DNA of 64,000 bases from Prochlorococcus marinus str. MIT 1214 (GTDB taxonomy: Bacteria; Cyanobacteriota; Cyanobacteriia; PCC-6307; Cyanobiaceae): contig NZ_CP114777.1 of NCBI RefSeq assembly GCF_027359355.1, positions 1,364,001-1,428,000 on the forward strand, written 5' to 3'. The notes beneath the pieces were generated by a model, which saw only the letters and a program-made list of their open reading frames with translations, searched no databases and was not told where the DNA came from. Made by a program: the position numbers and the translations under genes. Shown piece by piece: positions 18,442 to 26,918 of this stretch. Every line of letters begins with the position of its first letter. The stretch's first letter is position 1.

Positions 18442-18687
18442 TTAAAAAAGTTCATTTTTTTCTATTACTAAATCGACTAATTGTTTTTTATTGAGTTTGG
18501 AAATTTTGTCTATGCCAACCAGCATTGCCCTCAATTCGCTATTGGTCTTTTGCATCAGTAGTGATTTCTGATCAACAAATATTCCTTTCTTTAGGATCGA
18601 AAGAAGAGTTGAGAAGGCATCAAAAATTGCCATTGAAGCGATGATGCAAAACATCATCACAGAATCAGCAGTGGTAGTTAAATTCAT
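18442..18687 (-). CDS. Small protein with one membrane helix and a SAP-like tail
   Basis: The likely start is the ATG at 18687 (MNLTTTADSVMMF...), giving 81 residues; the open frame itself extends further upstream into the next gene. A hydrophobic helix (SVMMFCIIASMAIFDAFSTLL, about residues 9-29) is followed by a basic/polar part. The end reads SELRAMLVGIDKISKLNKKQLVDLVI, resembling a short SAP-type helix-extended-helix motif (L..L....I..L.K..L...I). Function is unknown. It is probably co-transcribed with the Cys-rich gene just upstream (18716-19000). Confidence 0.55.
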   Translation of the reverse strand: MNLTTTADSVMMFCIIASMAIFDAFSTLLSILKKGIFVDQKSLLMQKTNSELRAMLVGIDKISKLNKKQLVDLVIEKNELF

Positions 18688-18715
18688 TGGTTTTGAGGAA
18701 ATAATTTTTGGTTTG

Positions 18716-19000
18716 TTATGCAACTTCTGGACACCATCCAATTTGTAATACCCTCTTCTTTTGCCAATTCAGGCAACGCTTTGTGAGATGTTCACCTTGA
18801 GGGATAAGACGTTGGTGAAGTGGACAAGTCAAAAGAGTGAAGCATGATTTATCGCACGTATAAGTGAAGTGTTCACATGTAAGACAAACGGAACTTCCTC
18901 TGGACTTCACCAGTTCCAGATTAGTGAAATAACTCCACTCTTCTGGATGCTCAAGTGCTTCAACTGGAGCAACAACTTTTGGTGTTTTAATTCGATCCAT
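18716..19000 (-). CDS. Small cysteine-rich protein, unknown function
   Basis: The start is the ATG at 19000 (MDRIKTPKVVAPVEALEHPEEW...), preceded by a good AAGGAG ribosome binding site 8 nt upstream; the longer open frame to 19084 runs through a hairpin and is unlikely. The 94-residue product has cysteines in SVCLTCEHFTYTCDKSCFTLLTCPLHQ and a further RCLNW and GWCPE, enough for one or two zinc sites. His and Cys spacing does not match a zinc-finger family I can name. The gene lies 28 bp upstream of 18687. Confidence 0.62.
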   Translation of the reverse strand: MDRIKTPKVVAPVEALEHPEEWSYFTNLELVKSRGSSVCLTCEHFTYTCDKSCFTLLTCPLHQRLIPQGEHLTKRCLNWQKKRVLQIGWCPEVA

Positions 19001-19025
19001 CTTGGTTCTCCTTGTGAGAAGAGGC

Positions 19026-19058
19026 AAAAAAAGCACGATGCTAACTTCGTGCTTCCTT
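19026..19058 (-). terminator. Hairpin terminator upstream of the Cys-rich gene
   Basis: AAGCACGA and TCGTGCTT form an 8-bp perfect stem (19031-19054) with an 8-nt loop. On the minus strand it is followed by seven T, so it should stop transcription coming from the right. Confidence 0.7.
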
Positions 19059-19142
19059 TGTCGGTTTAGTGATGGGGATAACACTAATACAAACGTACTA
19101 TATTTGTCTATTAGGTCAAGTCACCTATTTTTTCCATTAAAG

Positions 19143-19172
19143 AAGGGAGCGAGATTTTGGTCGCTCCCTTTG
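19143..19172 (+). terminator. Strong hairpin terminator
   Basis: GGGAGCGA (19145-19152) and TCGCTCCC (19161-19168) form a perfect GC-rich stem with an 8-nt loop, followed by TTT. It could act on either strand and separates the minus-strand pair on its left from the plus-strand ORF on its right. Confidence 0.72.
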
Positions 19173-19281
19173 AGTCAAGCACTCAACTGACTGAACTAAA
19201 TTTCCATCATTTATTTAACTTTGACCCACAGAAGGTGCTGTGACTCCTAATTCATTAATAACAAATCCAGATCAGGTGAAC

Positions 19282-19488
19282 ATGAGAAAAAACTCCTGTT
19301 TAACCAACCACCCAATAATCTTTGTGTTTTCTGAGAATGAGTTTGAGAAGATCGAGAATCATCATTTTTACCTCAATATTTCAACTGAAAGTAATAAGGA
19401 ACAAGGTGTGGAAGTGTTCCAAGTGAGATTAAAAGGACAGAAAACCAAAGAAAGATCGATGAAAGAGTATTCGACCCATTGGATCTGA
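19282..19488 (+). CDS. Small unknown protein with a partial copy at 41 kb
   Basis: The internal ATG at 19282 (MRKNSCLTNHPIIFVFSENEF..., 68 residues) is preferred over 19240, because the same N-terminal segment recurs at 41373 as MRINSFLTNNAKIFVD before being cut off by the next gene. Only the part from this Met is conserved. The product is basic towards its C-terminus (RLKGQKTKERSMKEYS). Function unknown. Confidence 0.45.
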   Translation: MRKNSCLTNHPIIFVFSENEFEKIENHHFYLNISTESNKEQGVEVFQVRLKGQKTKERSMKEYSTHWI

Positions 19489-19536
19489 AACTACGTGTTG
19501 CTTGCATAATTAGATCTCCTGTTAGTTCAATGTTTT

Positions 19537-19722
19537 TTAGTAGTCCATTGAGCAGTTGCCAAACTGCAAACATTCATTCTCGTAATCGACCTCATCAAAA
19601 TCAGTTTCATAATTCGAAACCAGATCGCACCAATCGTTCCCTTGCATAGGAACTCCACAAGATTTTGAGAATGTTTCCTTTACGTCTTCGATTGCATGTT
19701 TAAAAGGATTACCGCATGACAT
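19537..19722 (-). CDS. Small acidic protein with five cysteines, unknown function
   Basis: The 61-residue product MSCGNPFKHAIEDVKETF ... is preceded by a perfect AGGAGG seven nt before the ATG, the best ribosome binding site in this part of the window. It has Cys in SCGNP, SCGVP, DWCDL, NECLQ and NCSMD, and an acidic stretch (DFDEVDYENE). No family is recognised. The hairpin at 19026-19058 is oriented to end its transcript. Confidence 0.6.
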   Translation of the reverse strand: MSCGNPFKHAIEDVKETFSKSCGVPMQGNDWCDLVSNYETDFDEVDYENECLQFGNCSMDY

Positions 19723-19734
19723 GGTTTGACCTCC

Positions 19735-20177
19735 TAATAGTGCCTTGATTTATATCTACTCCTCCTAATTCAAAAAATCTATAGGACAAAAACCCTAAAG
19801 TATTAACTCTGATTACCGCACAAAGAAAGACCCCTGAAACTAATCAGGGGTTTGGGTTGTTCCGACCGTTGCAGAGACCGCACGAAAGGTGACTCTGTTC
19901 ACATCAGGAGGTGTGAGATTCCTCCTTAGAGTCAATGCACATTTCCCCTTTTTAATATCTTCGAGCGTGCGATGACTCTTGATTTATGTCTACTCCCCTT
20001 ATTAGAAAATATCTATACAGAGAACCCAAATGTAGAAATACTTTGGTGTTCTTACCCATAGCAATTTCCATTCAGTAGTAGTAAAACATTCTCAGGAGTC
20101 AACGCACTTCCTTAGGTCTGGAGTGATGGACTCTACGGGGGCAAACACATTGCCCTTACTTCATTGGAGGTATCTTT
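19735..20177. other. Non-coding stretch with hairpins
   Basis: No gene is seen. CCCCTGA (19831-19837) and TCAGGGG (19844-19850) form a perfect stem with a 6-nt loop, terminator-like. GGAGG and CCTCC pair near 19906-19924. Two similar segments, TTGATTTATATCTACTCCTCC and TTGATTTATGTCTACTCCCC (near 19745 and 19979), are direct repeats of unknown meaning. It could hold a small RNA or be the leader of the gene at 20178. Confidence 0.45.
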
Positions 20178-20348
20178 ATGACTAGAAAAAGAGACAAGAT
20201 TTGGACAGCAATGATTGCAACTAAACAATGGTTCACCAAACTTTTTACTAGTGAGGCAGATGCTTTAGTTGATAACTTCGGAAATAATCCACCACCAGAG
20301 ATAGGACCTCAATCTTATTCGGGAGATATTCACGATAAAGGAGACTGA
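20178..20348 (+). CDS. Very small unknown protein (56 aa)
   Basis: An ATG at 20178 has a GGAGGT ribosome binding site 8 nt upstream. The product begins MTRKRDKIWTAMIATKQWF and ends in a Pro/Gly/Asp-rich tail (NNPPPEIGPQSYSGDIHDKGD). Function is unknown. Its stop codon lies at the left end of the 620-bp duplicated block, so the block in the second copy (31710) has lost this gene. Confidence 0.5.
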   Translation: MTRKRDKIWTAMIATKQWFTKLFTSEADALVDNFGNNPPPEIGPQSYSGDIHDKGD

Positions 20349-20963
20349 TTTAACTCATTAAATTGCATTAAGAAAGGGACCCTGCTGCTTCAGCGACCTT
20401 GAGTCCCTCTCTTCAGTTACAGAACGAATTTTGGTAAGGAGTTGTTCTGCTTTTCCTTTTCTAATCAATTTCACAAAGGTTCTGCATCCGAAAAAATTCC
20501 TAATTAGATATCGTCCTCACTGTTTCCGAATGGGTTGTATCTGATATCAAAAATCAAAACCACTGCTGTGCTTAAAAGCAGTAATCCAAAAACAACTTGG
20601 GGAGATGGAAATATCATTCGACCACTCTAGAAAAGGCACAAAAAAACCGCCCAGTTCTGTTTGGACGGTTTCTTTGTGAGATCAGGCGCAAGTGTTTCCT
20701 TGTTTCCACTGCGGAGGATCTCAACTCCTCACAAAAATCAACTTAATCAATGTCACGCAAAGAGAAATGCTGAGTATTTGAGTTCTTCAACTGTCACATG
20801 TGCCAATTCTATAAAATCAACCATTAAAAAAGCACCCTACTTACTCGAAGTCGAGTGCCTTTTTACAACAGAACTATTGTGTGAGGAGTTGTTCTGTTAT
20901 TTCATTTCTACTCCTGTCTGCACCTTTTGTCACTAGGGAAACACAAACTGATGAGACCCTGCA
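20343..20963 (+). repeat. 620-bp duplicated non-coding block, copy 1
   Basis: It is nearly identical to 31710-32330 except for about 45 bp in the middle (near 20745-20790) and small indels. It contains three hairpins: GGGAC ... GCTGCTTCAGC ... GTCCC (20376-20407), ACCGCCCA ... TGGACGGT (20647-20672) with a T run, and AAAGCACCC ... GAGTGCCTTTTT (20830-20865). There is also a paired GAGGATCTCAACTCCTC. No coding frame is conserved; the 91-codon frame at 20661 runs through the hairpins and is not convincing. It may hold one or more small RNAs. Confidence 0.75.
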
Positions 20964-21031
20964 AAAAAGGAACAAGAACACATGAATAGATCTACAGTTC
21001 ACAAGATTGTTGAAAGAGAAGGAGTGGCAGC

Positions 21032-21235
21032 ATGACTAAAAAAAATAATTATGCAGGTGGATTATTTAATTACATTGTTTTGAAGGAAGAGAAGGAAGTT
21101 ATTTTTTATTTGCATAACCCTTATCTAGATTGCTTGGAAATTCCAGCAATCATGAAGGCACGCTTCCCTGAGGATTACAAGAGCATAGTTGTCAGTTCAT
21201 TGGATGAGTTTAAAAAATATGGAGGGAAAGCATGA
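21032..21235 (+). CDS. Small unknown protein, first gene of a coupled cluster
   Basis: The 67-residue product MTKKNNYAGGLFNYIVLK... has an AAGGAG ribosome binding site 9 nt before the ATG. It alternates hydrophobic and charged residues (EEKEVIFYLHNPYLDCLEI) and looks like a small alpha/beta fold. Function is unknown. Its stop overlaps the start of the next ORF (ATGA at 21232), the first of a series of overlapping starts, so these genes are probably translated together. Confidence 0.6.
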   Translation: MTKKNNYAGGLFNYIVLKEEKEVIFYLHNPYLDCLEIPAIMKARFPEDYKSIVVSSLDEFKKYGGKA

Positions 21236-21441
21236 GCACCAAATGGGATGACACCTCATGGCAAGAAGAGTTCTTAGAAATGAAGACACATAAACCTGAA
21301 GTAGTGAGACTGCTAATGGAAGGTTCAAGAGGATTCCGAGACGCATAGCAACTGGGTGCACTTCATGAGGAATACAAAAGATTGAAGAAGATATATGAGC
21401 AACTAAAACCGCAAAAAGAACAAAAGGAAGAACAGCAATGA
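21232..21441 (+). pseudogene. Small ORF interrupted by an in-frame TAG
   Basis: From the overlapping ATG at 21232 the frame reads MSTKWDDTSWQEEFLEMK ... GSRGFRDA, a TAG at 21346-21348, then QLGALHEEYKRLKKIYEQL ... EEQQ and TGA at 21439-21441. Both halves have the composition of a real helical protein, and the second half ends in the ATGA overlap with the next gene. This suggests a 69-codon gene broken by one substitution (CAG or similar to TAG). Alternatively only the 38-residue front part is made. Confidence 0.6.
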
Positions 21442-21704
21442 GAGAACAAATAGATTGGAAGCAAGAACTACTTGATTCAGCAAACTTCAATGGCAAACAA
21501 GAAAAGATATTGAAGCATGGTCACAAGTCTTTAACTGATAGTTGGTTATTAGGTGCGTTGTATACCTGTTGGAAAAAGATGGAAGGATATCGAGAACCTA
21601 CAACTTCTAATTGTCAGAGTTCATTTCTTGAATGGGAAAAGCGACTTGCAAAAAAAGAGTTTTATGTCCTTATTGAGGACGATGTTCTCTATCCAGATTG
21701 GTAA
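21438..21704 (+). CDS. Small unknown protein (88 aa)
   Basis: The start overlaps the previous stop (ATGA at 21438) and the stop overlaps the next start (TAATG at 21702-21706), consistent with translational coupling. The product is MREQIDWKQELLDSANF ... with a Trp-rich second half (SWLLGALYTCWKKMEGYREP, SFLEWEKRLAKKEFYVLIEDD). No family is recognised; such clusters of very small genes are usual in phage- and island-derived DNA. Confidence 0.6.
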   Translation: MREQIDWKQELLDSANFNGKQEKILKHGHKSLTDSWLLGALYTCWKKMEGYREPTTSNCQSSFLEWEKRLAKKEFYVLIEDDVLYPDW

Positions 21705-21850
21705 TGAGATTTCAAGTCACGATGATTGACAAGGAGAAGAAGACTTTTGAAGAAACAATCGTTGCAGGAAATATGGACGAAGCAAAAAAGATTGCAAAAG
21801 AAAGTAACCCAGAAGCAAAAATAGTTTCTGCTAACTGGGTTTATAAGTGA
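21704..21850 (+). CDS. Very small unknown protein (48 aa)
   Basis: MRFQVTMIDKEKKTFEETIV... starts within the stop of the preceding gene (TAATG). The fold looks like one beta hairpin followed by a helix (NMDEAKKIAKESNPEAKI) and a final strand, a complete small domain. Function is unknown. It is the last gene of the coupled series. Confidence 0.5.
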   Translation: MRFQVTMIDKEKKTFEETIVAGNMDEAKKIAKESNPEAKIVSANWVYK

Positions 21851-22217
21851 TTTATTTTTACGTTTTATGAGTCCCCACTTTTCCTTGGATAAACGTTCCA
21901 CGTGAGTTCCACGTGGTATAATGTGTTTAAGAAACCCTGTCTATAACTGCGTTTTGGCGCCCCATATATAGTGGGAACTTTTGAGTGGGAATAACTTGTC
22001 TACTAAAAGATAGATATAGTCTAAAAAATAGGGTTTGTCACAAGTTCACCTTCTGATATTAGTTGACGAAATAACAGGGATTTGAACCCCCGTGTTTGTC
22101 ACGGGTTTGTTTTTTGACCTTGTCAGCATATTCATGAAAAAATCGTAGAAAGATGGTTTTCTCTACAAAAATAAGTATTTTATGGCGCGGAAGTTGTCAA
22201 TTCTTCTTTTTAGAGCA
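21851..22217 (+). repeat. Island spacer with direct repeats and core
   Basis: No gene is seen. TTCCACGTGAGTTCCACGTG at 21896-21915 is the best paired direct repeat of the window. The guaA-end core variant is at 21977-21994. A GACCTTGTCAGC block and ATCGTAGAAAGATGG ... TTTCTCTACA (22140-22168) follow in the usual order. Confidence 0.65.
21977..21994 (+). repeat. guaA-end core copy 4
   Basis: ACTTTTGAGTGGGAATAA, three differences from the guaA end, 298 bp beyond the 3' end of the sulfotransferase gene at 22293. Confidence 0.5.
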
Positions 22218-22290
22218 CTAGAACTGATACATACCTGCGAAGGTGTTGGGATGTTTGTTGTTCTTCATACTTTGTCCAGTTTTATAAGTT
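22218..22290 (-). pseudogene. Decayed methyltransferase tail, copy 3
   Basis: Minus-strand reading gives NL, stop (CAG to TAA), NWTKYEE, a frameshift, HPNTFAGMYQF, then TAG in place of the Trp codon. Three separate lesions confirm decay. Confidence 0.8.
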
Positions 22291-22292
22291 TT

Positions 22293-24458
22293 TTAGGAGG
22301 CGATGTCTTCGTACTTATCAGTTTGAGTCAGGATTTCGATAGAAGGTTCAAGCATCTCTCTGTAGTTCTTCCATCCGCCAATTGATTTTGAATTGATGGG
22401 AGAACGAACTTGAATATTGCTTGCTGTTGAAACTGAGCGTGGATTGAGATGAGGTGACAGATATGTATCGTTCCACTTCCACCCTAACCAAGAGATCAAA
22501 GATTTAATTTCTTTATGAGGATTACTGACTAATGACTCATAATTTAAGTCATATATTTTTGATCTAAATCTATTCTTATATTCTGTCATTGTTTCTTCTT
22601 GATCTAGATAAACTCTTGCGCAATCAACTAAGGAAGAGGAATATCCATTTCCTCTTGCAGCAAAATGTGCTCTGTACATTGAAAGAATATTATCTAATGG
22701 ATTTCTATAAGAGTGAATAATTTTTGCATTCGTTATGTACTTCGCAATGATCCCTGTGTATTGATAGTTATATAACCATTTGTTAGTTATAATTTTTAGT
22801 TTATCATTTTTATTATTTATTTTCTTCCAATATAATTGAGAGAGGTTGGATACTTCATCTGCTTTTTGCCACTCTAAAAATGATTCCTCGAGGATATTAA
22901 TTTCTCCTAAGTCATTAACATTAGGATTCATACTAAGTATAGATTCAACCAGTGTGGAACCACTTCTCGGCATCCCTACAATAAAAATACTCTGAGGATA
23001 ATTTGCTTGTTCTTTTTCATTAATTTCTTTTTTATCAGATTCAATAAGTAATATTTTGGACTTATTGATTAAAGTATTAGGTTTAGATGGGTTAAGATCA
23101 AGTTTAAGGTTATTTGCTAATTGAAGGAATTTAGAACTTTCTTCGTACTTTTTTTCCTTATGTAGAATATTTGCTCTTGCGAAGTAAACATCAACCTTAT
23201 CTATTGGCAATTTGTTATTTAAGATGTTCTTAGAGAAGAGTTGATCCTTCCATATTTTACTTGTATTGGAGTATTGAAGAGTCGATAGCGAAAAATATGC
23301 TTTTGCGAAATCAGGATTAATTTTAATTGCTTTGCGGTATGAGATTTCTGCTTCTTTTAATTTGCCTAAATCACTCAATATGCCTCCCAGGTTTGAATGC
23401 GCTTTTGCGTAATCAGGTTTAATTTCAATTGCTTTGCGGTATGACAATTCTGCTTGTTCACTTTTACCAAGATCATTCAATATATTTCCCAGGTTGTAAT
23501 GCGCGTCTGCATAATCAGGTTTAATTTCAATTGCTTTGCGGTATGAGAATTCTGCTTGTTCACTTTTACCAAGATCATTCAATATATTTCCCAGGTTGTA
23601 ATGCGCGTCTGCATAATCAGGTTTAATTTCAATTGCTTTGCGGTATGACAATTCTGCTTGTTCACTTTTACCAAGATCATTCAATATATTTCCCAGGTTG
23701 TAATGCGCGTCTGCATAATCAGGTTTAATTTCAATTGCTTTGCGGTATGACAATTCTGCTTGGTCACTTTTACCAAGATCATTCAATATATTTCCAAGAT
23801 TGTAATGCGCGTTTGCATAATCAGGTTTAATTTCAATTGCTTTGCGGTATGAGAATTCTGCTTGGTCACTTTTACCAAGATCATTCAATATATTTCCCAG
23901 GTTGTAATGCGCTTCTGCCAAATCAGGATTTATTTCAATTGCTTTGCGAGTAGATAATTCTGCAGCTTGTAAATTGCCAAGATCTTTCAATATGTTTCCC
24001 AGATTGGAATGCGCGTTTGCATAATCAGGTTTAATTTCAATTGCTTTGCGGTATGACAATTCTGCTTGGTCACTTTTACCAAGATCATTCAATATATTTC
24101 CAAGATTGGAATGAGCATCAGCGAAATCAGGTTTAATTTCAATTGCTTTCAGAGTAGATAATTTTGCTTCTTCTAATTTGCCAAGACCTTGTAAAATCTC
24201 TCCATAATTTGAAAAAACCCTGTGATCTTTAAAACCTTGATTTATAAAACCTTGATAATATTTTGCTGCCTCTTGAATATTTCCTTTTAGATGAAACTGA
24301 ATTGCTTGATTGATTAATTGTTCTTTAGAAGTTTTAGAAGGAGGATTTGTATTAATAGTAAGATTTCGTTTAATTTCGCCTAAAGCAAATGGAACAGGGA
24401 ATGTTTTTACTTCAGTAATTTTCTTCTTTTCTTCTCCTTCTTGACTAGAGCTATCCAT
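22293..24458 (-). CDS. TPR-repeat protein with C-terminal sulfotransferase domain
   Basis: The protein has 721 residues. The leader TFPVPFALGEIKRNL precedes about ten TPR units, several of which (ILNDLGKSDQAELSYRKAIE / IKPDYADAHYNLGN) are nearly identical tandem copies of 102 bp, a sign of recent expansion. The sulfotransferase loop FIVGMPRSGSTLVES is near residue 495, and the second PAPS region SYRNPLDNILSMYR near 585. The last 60 residues are almost the same as in the gene at 13360. The SGRAHFAARG region has a two-residue insertion relative to other copies. A decayed methyltransferase tail follows the stop. Confidence 0.88.
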   Translation of the reverse strand: MDSSSQEGEEKKKITEVKTFPVPFALGEIKRNLTINTNPPSKTSKEQLINQAIQFHLKGNIQEAAKYYQGFINQGFKDHRVFSNYGEILQGLGKLEEAKLSTLKAIEIKPDFADAHSNLGNILNDLGKSDQAELSYRKAIEIKPDYANAHSNLGNILKDLGNLQAAELSTRKAIEINPDLAEAHYNLGNILNDLGKSDQAEFSYRKAIEIKPDYANAHYNLGNILNDLGKSDQAELSYRKAIEIKPDYADAHYNLGNILNDLGKSEQAELSYRKAIEIKPDYADAHYNLGNILNDLGKSEQAEFSYRKAIEIKPDYADAHYNLGNILNDLGKSEQAELSYRKAIEIKPDYAKAHSNLGGILSDLGKLKEAEISYRKAIKINPDFAKAYFSLSTLQYSNTSKIWKDQLFSKNILNNKLPIDKVDVYFARANILHKEKKYEESSKFLQLANNLKLDLNPSKPNTLINKSKILLIESDKKEINEKEQANYPQSIFIVGMPRSGSTLVESILSMNPNVNDLGEINILEESFLEWQKADEVSNLSQLYWKKINNKNDKLKIITNKWLYNYQYTGIIAKYITNAKIIHSYRNPLDNILSMYRAHFAARGNGYSSSLVDCARVYLDQEETMTEYKNRFRSKIYDLNYESLVSNPHKEIKSLISWLGWKWNDTYLSPHLNPRSVSTASNIQVRSPINSKSIGGWKNYREMLEPSIEILTQTDKYEDIAS

Positions 24459-24975
24459 CTTCTCTTATCTTTTCTCTCTTTTAGTTTTTCAGATCTTACT
24501 GCTAATCTGTTCCCTTATTAATTCTTGCTAAAATCATTTACTACTTATAGAGAAAGATTAATAAATATTTTCAATGAACTTTCTACGATTATTGAGAGCA
24601 TCAACTCACAGACTAGAACTAATTCTGTACATTTCTTAACTTTATCAGTTAGTCATGGGTTTGTCACGATCAAATAATCCTTGAGAATCCAGTTATATCT
24701 TTATTTTTTTTCGGTAGTGACTATTGAGTGGGAGTAGTGCTAACGTCTACTTTCTGGTGATAATTTGATTTATATGGTTTCATGAGAGAAGAATAATGCC
24801 GATATAACTAGGGTTTTGATGGGTTACTTTTACATAGGTTTCACGTGGCGTCTTGTATGTGTCTCTGTGGAGAAATCGTAGAAAGTTGATTTCCTCTACA
24901 CCTATATAAAATTAAAAGCAAGAATATATTTTTATGATTTCTCTATAAAATCAAATATTTTTTCTTTGGAAGTAG
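24459..24975 (+). repeat. Island spacer, second full type A block
   Basis: No gene is seen. The TPR upstream element is at 24493-24506. From 24720 to about 24905 it aligns with 9635-9830 next to guaA: core, CTACTTTC-N2-GTGATAA, GATATAACTAGGGTTTTGATGGGT, a CACGTGG arm and the GGAGAAATCGTAGAAAG hairpin. This is the closest copy of the guaA-flanking sequence in the island. Confidence 0.72.
24720..24737 (+). repeat. guaA-end core copy 5 (perfect)
   Basis: ACTATTGAGTGGGAGTAG is an exact 18-bp match to the guaA 3' end, with a further 150 bp of similar right flank. It lies 347 bp beyond the 3' end of the gene at 25084. Confidence 0.75.
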
Positions 24976-25064
24976 TTAACTGCCCTTGTTGAAAACCCAG
25001 AACTGATACATACCTGCGAAGATCGTAGGATGTTGTATTCAAACTTTGCCCAGTTTTGTAAGTT
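24976..25064 (-). pseudogene. Decayed methyltransferase tail, copy 4
   Basis: NLQNWAKFEY, a frameshift, then HPTIFAGMYQFWVFNKGS and a stop. It starts 20 bp past the stop of the TylF-type gene. Confidence 0.82.
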
Positions 25065-25083
25065 TTTTGTTATTGCCTTTTAG

Positions 25084-26676
25084 TTAAATACCTAACAATT
25101 TCAACGCAACTTGTCTTGTGTTGTAAGAAATAGCAAGCACTTCATAACTTAAATTATTTTCAGAGCAAAATTCATGGAGTGCTTTATATTCGTGCCTTTC
25201 CCAATTTTGATACATAATAAATTCATCAAATATTAAAATTGTATGCTCATCAATAATAGGCTTTGAATTAGTTAAAGCACAGATAGTTGAAGAATATAGG
25301 TCGGCATCAAAATTTATAATTGATGCTTTTGGTTGAGGTTTGGTAAAGAATTTTGGCAATGTTTCTTCGAAATTACCTGATATAAATGTTCCACCATTAA
25401 TTTGCGGAATGATTCCTTCTGTCGAAAATGTGCCTTTTTTCGCGGTGTTCCATTCTTCAGGTAAGCCTTCGAAAGTATCAAATCCATAACCTTTTTTGAA
25501 AGTATTAATTAGATATTGAAATGACGCTCCACGCCAAACACCAAATTCATAGAAAGGGCGTTCCTTTTTGCTTTCCTTAACCATATTGTCAAATAAAGTC
25601 CATTTATTAAAAAATAATTTCGGCAAATTTGGTAAAGTAGAAACCCATTTTAAGGAAGATATAGAGGGATCATTTTTATAAGTAGATTTTATTAACTTGT
25701 GAAAAAACTTTTGATCACCTTGATGGAATTGCAGTGCGCTGAAAGTGAATTTTGCTTTGAAGTTATTTTGATCAATTTCCAGGCATCGGAGTATCTGTCT
25801 TTCTGCTTCTTGAATATCATTTGAAAAGCTATGCAAATTCCAAGCAGCCTCAAAAAAATCTGGTTTTAGCTCAATAGCTTTTCTTAGTGATGATTCTGCC
25901 TCTTGAAGATTTCCAAAATTACTTAATACACTTGCCAAATTGAAGTTGGCCTCATAGGAATGAGGATTCAGTTCAATAACTTTTCTAAGGGGCTCAACTG
26001 CTTCTTGATATTTCCCAAGTTTATTTAATATGCTGCCGAGATTTTTATATGCTTCTGCGAAGTCAGGTTTAAGTTCAATTGCTTTGAGTATTGATATTTT
26101 TGCTTCTTTTAATTTGTTAAGTTGACTTAAAGTGATTCCAAGATTGTAATGAGCATTTGCGAAGTCAGGTTTGATTTCAATTGCTTTGCGGTGTGATGAC
26201 TCTGCTTCTTCTAACTTGCCAAGATCGTTCAATATATTTCCAAGATTGTAATGAGCATTTGCGAAGTCAGGTTTGATTTCAATTGCTTTGCGGTGTGATG
26301 ACTCTGCTTCTTCTAACTTGCCAAGATCGTTCAATATATTTCCAAGATTGGAATGCGCTATTACATAATCAGGTTTAATTTGAATTGCTTTGCGCTGTAA
26401 TAATTCTGCTTCTTCTAAATTGCCAATCTTTTTTAAGATTATCCCATAATTAGCAAACACTATTGGATCCTCAAACCCTTGATCCATAAAATATTGATAA
26501 TGTTTTGTCGCTTCTTCGATATTACCTTCTGAATGAAATTTAAATGCTTTGTGAATTAATTGTTCTTTAGAAGGTTTGGAAAAAGTATTAGTAGAAATAG
26601 AAACACTCTCTTTAATTTTTCCTAAAACCAATGGATCTGAAAATGTTTGTTCTTCTTCTTTGCTATACCCCTCCAT
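25084..26676 (-). CDS. TPR-repeat protein with TylF-like methyltransferase domain
   Basis: The protein has 530 residues. The leader is degenerate (LVLGKIKESVSISTNTFSK). About seven TPR units run to about residue 290. The C-terminal domain (about 340-530) is of the TylF/macrocin O-methyltransferase type: RPFYEFGVWRGASFQYLI (SAM loop, about 378-395), GYGFDTFEGLPEEW, and the metal-site region ASIINFDADLYSSTICAL near 455. The enzyme probably O-methylates a sugar or other hydroxyl group. The short upstream region lacks the conserved TAGTAGTAAAAT element, having instead an AT-rich run, so regulation may differ. A decayed methyltransferase tail lies past the stop. Confidence 0.85.
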   Translation of the reverse strand: MEGYSKEEEQTFSDPLVLGKIKESVSISTNTFSKPSKEQLIHKAFKFHSEGNIEEATKHYQYFMDQGFEDPIVFANYGIILKKIGNLEEAELLQRKAIQIKPDYVIAHSNLGNILNDLGKLEEAESSHRKAIEIKPDFANAHYNLGNILNDLGKLEEAESSHRKAIEIKPDFANAHYNLGITLSQLNKLKEAKISILKAIELKPDFAEAYKNLGSILNKLGKYQEAVEPLRKVIELNPHSYEANFNLASVLSNFGNLQEAESSLRKAIELKPDFFEAAWNLHSFSNDIQEAERQILRCLEIDQNNFKAKFTFSALQFHQGDQKFFHKLIKSTYKNDPSISSLKWVSTLPNLPKLFFNKWTLFDNMVKESKKERPFYEFGVWRGASFQYLINTFKKGYGFDTFEGLPEEWNTAKKGTFSTEGIIPQINGGTFISGNFEETLPKFFTKPQPKASIINFDADLYSSTICALTNSKPIIDEHTILIFDEFIMYQNWERHEYKALHEFCSENNLSYEVLAISYNTRQVALKLLGI

Positions 26677-26910
26677 TATTGTCTTTTCAATTATACAATT
26701 ATTATATCGTATATTTTGTATATATATGATATATATAAAAGATTAGCTTTTCATATGTTTTTTAATTTATTAGAAAAAGTAATTCTTTTGTGATTTCTCT
26801 ATATAGAGAACATAGGACAAGGGGACAAAATGATAATTCATATGCGTTGTATGAAGAGTTAGCAGGGCGTTTGCGTGTTGATCCTTTGCTGAACCTCCAT
26901 ACACCTACAA
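26677..26910 (+). other. Spacer with REHRTRGQ-type coding-like remnant
   Basis: An AT-rich alternating run (ATATATATGATATATATAA near 26718) is followed by plus-strand sequence reading SLYREHRTRGQN, DNSYALYEELAGRLRVDPLL and NLHTPTNA, stop (26796-26918). A related stretch is found at 34590-34690 (SPRREHRTRGQN, then broken) and weakly at 45478 and 49792. No start codon is present. It may be the end of a lost gene. Confidence 0.4.
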
Positions 26911-26918
26911 ACGCATAG

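Noticed and set aside
19373-19573. 66-codon minus-strand frame overlapping the small gene at 19537
   Set aside because: It overlaps a better-supported gene with a strong ribosome binding site and has no start context itself.
20661-20936. 91-codon plus-strand open frame
   Set aside because: It runs through two terminator-like hairpins of the duplicated block and is not kept open in the second copy at 32000.
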